A stretch of 64,000 nt of DNA from Epichloe hybrida (Eukaryota; Ascomycota; Sordariomycetes; Hypocreales; Clavicipitaceae): contig JAFEKR010000019.1 of assembly GCA_019022495.1 (NCBI GenBank), positions 1 through 64,000 of the forward strand, in the 5' to 3' direction. The notes beneath the pieces are model-generated. The model had not been told where the DNA came from, did no database searches, and saw only the letters and a program-made list of their open reading frames with translations. This document shows, in pieces, positions 58,673 through 64,000 of this stretch. Each line of letters begins with the position of its first letter. Positions within the stretch are counted from its first letter, which is position 1. Position numbers and translations under genes: made by a program.

Positions 58673-59383
58673 GGCGGACTGACGGTGCAGCAAGAGCTAC
58701 CTATGATGGAAAGACGCTTGCGACTTCACTTGGCCCAATTAAAATATCGACAACGCAATACTAGCAGATCGAAACGGGGTGCGTCCAGGCGTGATGCCGT
58801 CTCAGCGCCAGGTATGCAACAAGAGTGGACGAGGGGTAGGACTGGCGGTCGGCATCAGCTACGACAATCTTCAAAAGCAACAGAGGCGCCAATTGGAGAT
58901 GCAACGAAAGTGAATCGATACGAGGCACAACTTGGCCGTAAGCTGGCGTCGTAGAGCAACAAGTTCGGGATGTTCGCGTGACCGCCCCAACGGTATCAAG
59001 AGTTCAGAGTCGAAGGGTCCGCGTCGGCAAGTTGGTAAGTCGGGGGGGTTGAGGGGAATGACTGGCGGGCTGAACAACGGCGTAGCGATATTGGGCGGCG
59101 GCTGGAAACAGTGAGTATGCTGTGCGATAATCGTTCACTGGGCGAAAGCATGCAGGATAAGGCAAAAAATTGGTCGAAAAGCGGAGGGGGTGGAACAATC
59201 GTGACGACGACGAAGACGTTGACAATACAGTTGCGGAAATGACGGGTGGTAGTGATAGCTTTGGTGGTGGGTGCTGATGAGGTCGGTTGGTTGGCGTTGG
59301 CTGGGCGAGAGAGAGTATTACGGGCAAACCTCCTGGGTTTGGCTTTGACGTCGAGGAAGCAGAGACTTTGGCCCTGCAGCGAG

Positions 59384-59420
59384 GTACACCCCACTGTACG
59401 GATCCGTACAGTGGGTGTAC
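59384..59420. repeat. 37-nt inverted repeat with a perfect 24-bp core
   Basis: The arm CCACTGTACGGA (59391-59402) is immediately followed by its exact reverse complement. Outside the core, GTACACC and GGTGTAC continue the symmetry with one unpaired base. The core contains the window-wide TACGGATCCGTA-type motif. Confidence 0.75.
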
Positions 59421-59725
59421 TTTGAGCCGTGGAGCCGATGGTCCACTGAAGCGCTGGGCCACTTCTTGAGCAACTCGGGGGGGGCTGCCGTTACGCCAGG
59501 CGGTAGTGGGAAGGGAAGCGCCTGCTGGCAGAAGCGTTTGCGAGAGACTGGTTGGAGGAACCAAATCAAATTGCTCGACTGGCAGGAACAGAACGCCCAA
59601 CAAGTCCAAGTCCACGGCGGCACACTCGCACACGGCACGGAGTACTCTTTTTCGTGTGACCATCAGGATGACCACCGCCGCCAGAGTCAAGAGACAAATC
59701 CCAATAATAGCAACGAGTCTCTGCC

Positions 59726-59728
59726 AGT

Positions 59729-59762
<34 letters not shown>
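59726..59762. repeat. (TCTGCG)n microsatellite
   Basis: About six tandem TCTGCG units in intergenic DNA upstream of lrg1. Confidence 0.8.
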
Positions 59763-59765
<3 letters not shown>

Positions 59766-61052
59766 CGGCCGGACCAGGGGGTTCGTTCGGACCAGGGGTC
59801 AGAGTCAGAGGTGGAGGAGACGAGGATGGGCAAGCAGAAGACGCCAGGCACGCACGTAATAACACAGGCTAATAATAACACGAACACGGCGACTTCTTCT
59901 ACCTGTAATAAGAGTCTGCTTCAGGGTACATGCTCTATTCGTCAGTCAGGTCTAGAAGTCAGCGTGAAGCACGCGCAATACGAGCAGAAAACAATCTACA
60001 CACTTTCGGACTACACCTCGACCCATACATGTACGAACTGATAGTCGTACATAGAGGAGAGGGGGACCTCCATCATTCATTGCTGCTGCAACGGTGGAGC
60101 GAGGGGGCCATTTGACCCGTAATCTCCTTTTCTCCTCGAGCAGGAAGCAACATCACTTTACTATTTCCATACTCGCTTCTTCGCTCCCTTTCAAATTTGC
60201 GCATCGTCGTCGCCTGCCAAATAATCTGCAGGCTGCCGGCAAACACGATGCAACGAGCCAGCCAATACGCCCTTCTCCAAGCCCCGATCTGCCCAAGGTA
60301 ATCCGTATGCGATGGGAGAAACCACCAAGTTATGCGCATTTGGACACCCGTCTTTCCGCCGGATAGTCCCAGTTCACCTCGCCTTTGAAAAGAAATCCAT
60401 TTTCCCCATCTCGGCCGGTAAATCATTCCGTACCGTGCGCTAAAAAAAAAAAAATGGTAGCGAGCGGCGGTCGCGCTCAAGTCACGTTGGCTCCATGATT
60501 CTATTCGCAGAGGTGCCGTGCCCTTCGAAGTTCGTGTTTGCGGCTTGAAAAACATGGCGTGACTAAAAGTCCTAGTCCACTCTCTCTCTCTTCATATTTT
60601 GCTCCATTAGTCGTCTCACAGTCAAACTTACAGTCGCCACCGCCACCGCCACCGCCATCATGAAGTTCTACTGATTGCTCCGTACTCCAAGTAAGCGCAA
60701 GACGAGCAAGGGAGTTTTCGTCGCACCTGAACGTGTCTTGTGACATGCTAATTTTGTACATCCTGTGAACTACAACCCCCCCCCCCCACCTCTCATCTGT
60801 GACTGACTAACCGACAACTTTTTTATCATGGTTTAAGAAAACTTGGGCGATAAGAAAAAATGAAATAAAAACCATATGCGCAAGAAAATCTTTATGCGGC
60901 TTCGACTTGATACCGCCGCCCTCGTGAGCTTAAAAAAAATAAGTAAAGCTGCAATTCTGTAATACTAAATACGAATCCAAAAATTCCCGTGCATTCATAC
61001 CACCGGCACTTCAACATCCTCTTCTTTTCATCATTGTCGGCTGATAATGTGT

Positions 61053-62728
61053 TCACCACTTTCCCTTGACCAGTGCCTTAAGTCTGCGCTCGATTTGGTC
61101 CCTTCCCTCCAGTGTTTCCCATACCTCATGCGGTGCGCCATTAACAATATCCCACTCCTTCAAGTTCTTGGTTAATGTTGTCAAGTCTCTCTGTTTCTGC
61201 TCCCACTGCTTGCTTCGCTTGATTTCCTTCCCGGAGCTGACAACTACCAACGGGGTGTCCTTATCCTGAATCTGACGACTGCTTTGCACATCTCGCTTCG
61301 TGAATGACTCAAGAACCAAACTCTCTTGCAGCTGGGAAAAGATAAACTTGCTACTTTGGTATGACGATCGGCCGTAGACGCGGTCTCGCGAATTGCGGCC
61401 TCTGAAGATAGCGCCAGGGAGGCGGTCGAGTCCGAGAGGAGATATAACACCCCGCAACCAGAGAAGGAACCCTCGTCCAGGTGATGCCCAAGGGTGGAGG
61501 AGGTCTTCATGAAGGGGATCTATGAGCAGCAGGCCCTTGACGTCTCGGCCATGACGGGACGAAAATACCCTCGAATAGAGAGATCCAATACCCGCGCTGG
61601 CAATAACCCAAGGTCCCTTCTCGCCGGCCTTGACGAGGGCCTCACTCAGAACATCGACGGCAAAACCAGCTGACAGGGGAGACGGCGCTGTATCAGACCA
61701 CGCCATTCCAGGACGATCAGCGAAGCAATACCGAGAAATGGAGCCATTCTTAATGGCGTTGTCTGCAAAACTCCACAATCCTTGCTCAACAGGCCATTCG
61801 CCACCTTCAAAGAGTACTGTCGGCAATTCATGTCCAAGAGTATCGGTCTTATTGCCGTTGCAGTACACATGAATACGGTACTTGTCTCCATCAACGCCGT
61901 AAAGTTTTCCCGGTGCAGCGAAGCCAGCGTCCAATGCCCGCAGAATAATCGTTAGTGTAATCAGAACGACAGCAACGACCATGACAACATAGCCAATGGC
62001 CGATACCATGACAGCAGACCATTCCGTGAGGGTTCGTCTCGTCTCAGCGCGGCCTGTCAGTCGTTCTTCCTCCTCCTCCTTGCCCCATTTAACCATCCGG
62101 TCTGTGAGCAACGTCCACAGACTCATCAGCAGAGCCCAAACCACGCTGACGGTGCCAACCCAGCCTTCCTCATATCTTGTTTGCTGGACGGCAAGGAGAA
62201 TGACCATATCAAGCATGAGAAGAAACTACAGCCCAGTCAAGTTAGCAAAACAAGCATCATGTAACCAGTCCCGACGCAAGATCATGTGATAGCACGTACA
62301 GCCATGACGAAGGATAGAATTCGAACTGCCTTTGCCGGCACGCCAAAGAAGATCAGAACGATCAACATATTGGCAAATGTCAACGTAGTAAAGCCGAACG
62401 CAAGGAATCCGCTTCCTCTTGTGTGAAATCCTGGAGGGGTCGCAAATGTTGACACAAGAAGAATGATCCACCACGCGAATGTGATGATGGTGAAGAGGAG
62501 CGTCAAGTAGCGAAGAACACGGATACTCCAAAGATTGTAGGGCGATACAGCTGGGTCATCTGGCGTGAGCAGCACTCGATTCGAATCCCTGGGGGAATCA
62601 ACACGATTCGGGAGCAGACGAGTATGCTCATCAGGCGGTGCCTGCTCAGGTCCATCGACGGAGCTCCGATGGCCGTGGCCATTTCGACAGTCGTCGTCGT
62701 CGTCGCTCTTTTTGCTAAACAAAGGCAT
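61053..62728 (-). CDS. polytopic membrane protein with alpha/beta-hydrolase-like C-terminal domain
   Basis: Exon 1 (62728-62300) and exon 2 (62225-61053) give 533 residues; the intron has a CTTGAC branch-like site. The N-terminus is Asp/Ser-rich, followed by about five hydrophobic helices (YLTLLFTIITFAWWIILLV, FTTLTFANMLIVLIFFG, ILSFVMA joined to FLLMLDMVILLAV, VVWALLMSLWTLL, AIGYVVMVVAVVLITLTIIL). The C-terminal half looks like an alpha/beta hydrolase: IHVYCNGN, LPTVLFEGGEWPVEQGLWSF, a nucleophile-elbow-like WVIASAGIGSLYSR and GLLLIDPLHEDLLHPW. Substrate and organelle are unknown. Members are often labelled mitochondrial membrane proteins, which I cannot verify here. Confidence 0.8.
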
Positions 62729-63890
62729 CGTGTCTGCTTTGCTCTGATCACCTTACTCTGCCGTCCAGATGGGTGCAGATGAAGGAACAGGCTTCCAAAA
62801 CCGAGGGTATGCTCCAAGAAATACCCCAGCTTTAAACACTGCTCCCCAATGCAGCTTCGCAAGTGCCGACTGGTCGATTTCCATATAAGGAAAGCCTACG
62901 TCATAGAGGTCGAGTCGGTATGGGCCAATCAGATGGCGAGCTAGTGGTTTGCAGCGGGTCCTAATCCGTATTGTCTCTGAATATCCCCCGAAAGAGGTTG
63001 GACCGTTTCCAGCCTGTCCCTTCTCAACGCGTCACTGCTGAGAATTTGTGCTAATGAAAATCTACCGAGAACTAGGCGCCCGGCAGCGGTCCCTACTAGG
63101 TGGCGTCTGGCTATTTCCTTGATATTTGCAAAACATCGTGGCTCGAGCGGATGTTAGTCATGTGTCTTGGATTATGCTGGTTGGTGACTGACTAGGGTAT
63201 CGATCAAAAGATTCTATACATCATCCTAAACTTGGCAGGCAAAGGAGGTGAGCGTATCAGGTTAGATGCAAGTTGGCAACGCATGCCATTCCTTCCTTCC
63301 TCTTTTCCTGGGTTTATTCGCAATAGGGTAGCGTCAGGATGTGGCTTGTGAAGTCGAACATGGAAGGTGGAGACGGGCACAAACAACAGAAGAAGGAACA
63401 GGGGGGCTGCGTCAGCATTAAACCGTCACGGATCCACTTGTACACAGGTTTGGTCGGAACCGCCCCCCGCCACAAATCGACGAGCTGCCTCGTTCTTCGT
63501 CACAACACCGAAACTCGTGGCCGTCATAACGATTCGGCTGTTAGAAAACTCGAAGTGTGCCCAACACCAGCCAAATCGTATAGCGCTGTGTACCCCAGGG
63601 AACTTGGCGAACAAAAAAGGAGTACACCGGGTTGCCACAAAAAGCTGTGCCTGCATAAAACATAAAGCAAGGAAGCAGACCAAGTGCACGGTACAAAGCT
63701 CCTCGCCGTGGATGGTTGTTTCACGCGCCGAGCACAAAGAGAAAGAGAATGAGACATACTGTACTCAATTCTTGCTCTGCATTGCTCTGCAATAGGAGAC
63801 AAGCTGGTCCTGCACGCAGAAGAATTCAAGAATCATTCATTCCCCCAACAAATCGCGTTGGCCGTGTCTTCATAACCCCACATCTTCGCC
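62729..63890. promoter_or_regulatory. divergent upstream region between the hydrolase-like gene and the last gene
   Basis: 1.16 kb between divergent start codons. No specific site recognised and no gene seen; overlapping open frames on both strands near 63340-63830 lack domains. Confidence 0.4.
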
Positions 63891-64000
63891 ATGCCTGCCT
63901 TGACTATATCGATCGACAAGGCCACGCGGTCGCGGTCACAGTCACGCTCAACATCCCCAGTCCGTCCGCCCATGTCCCCTATAACGCCTCCCCTGGCTCC
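63891..64000 (+). CDS. 5' end of an SR/P-rich protein gene (runs off the window)
   Basis: The frame opens with ATG at 63891 in the context CGCCATGCC and reads MPALTISIDKATRSRSQSRS followed by TSPVRPPMSPITPPLAP, a Ser/Arg/Pro-rich phosphorylatable N-terminus. It stays open to the window edge. Too short to assign a family. Confidence 0.6.
   Translation, partial: MPALTISIDKATRSRSQSRSTSPVRPPMSPITPPLA

Larger units (their letters stand above)
58673..61052. other. intergenic upstream of lrg1
   Basis: 2.4 kb containing a long imperfect palindrome at 59384-59420, a (TCTGCG)n repeat at about 59726-59762 and scattered homopolymers. Open frames of up to 228 codons overlap these repeats on both strands and show no domains. 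Confidence 0.45.

Noticed and set aside
59004..59690. 228-codon minus-strand frame upstream of lrg1
   Set aside because: Overlapped by equally long frames on both strands, contains repeats and has no conserved motif.

Overview
This is a 64 kb stretch of a filamentous ascomycete nuclear genome. Short GT-AG introns (about 55-130 nt) with CTGAC or TACTAAC branch sites, long intergenic regions and the gene set (a COT1-type NDR kinase, a LIM-RhoGAP of the LRG1 type, UBR1, RSC7, TIM54) point to a Sordariomycete. Hypocreales is my best guess, but that is an inference from protein style only. No bacterial operons, tRNA or rRNA genes were recognised.

Layout. 0-5 kb: the 3' end of a Q/P/G-rich protein gene (+), a DPB4-like histone-fold gene (-) and a single-pass membrane protein (-). 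5-11.8 kb: a gene-poor block with decayed coding remnants, including a broken S9 peptidase, and transposon-like ends. 11.8-18.6 kb: dense housekeeping block with PRP11/SF3A2 (+), COT1 (-), TIM54 (+) and a NIP30-domain protein (-). 18.6-27 kb: a MITE-like inverted-repeat element, a CLG1/PHO80-type cyclin (-) and almost 5 kb without convincing genes. 27-31.5 kb: accessory genes, namely an acidic hypothetical protein, a damaged APH-type kinase-fold gene and a secreted repeat protein with regularly spaced Lys-Arg sites. 32.9-47.2 kb: RSC7 (-), UBR1 (-), QCR9 (-), PYM (+) and RPT4 (+). 50.3-53.5 kb: GFA1 (+) running into a 100-N gap, then an ERG26-like gene (+) emerging from it. 54.9-64 kb: LRG1 (-), a polytopic alpha/beta-hydrolase-like protein (-) and the start of an SR/P-rich gene (+).

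Most genes are core cellular functions with separate promoters: splicing and mRNA fate (PRP11, PYM), chromatin and replication (DPB4, RSC7), protein turnover (UBR1, RPT4), mitochondria (TIM54, QCR9), wall and membrane precursors (GFA1, ERG26) and hyphal polarity (COT1, LRG1). The most unusual items are the secreted acidic repeat protein, the inverted-repeat element with solitary ends elsewhere in the window, a palindromic TCCGTACGGA-type motif scattered through the intergenic DNA, two GC-AG introns, and several single-base frame breaks. Some of those breaks look like homopolymer errors and others like true gene decay.
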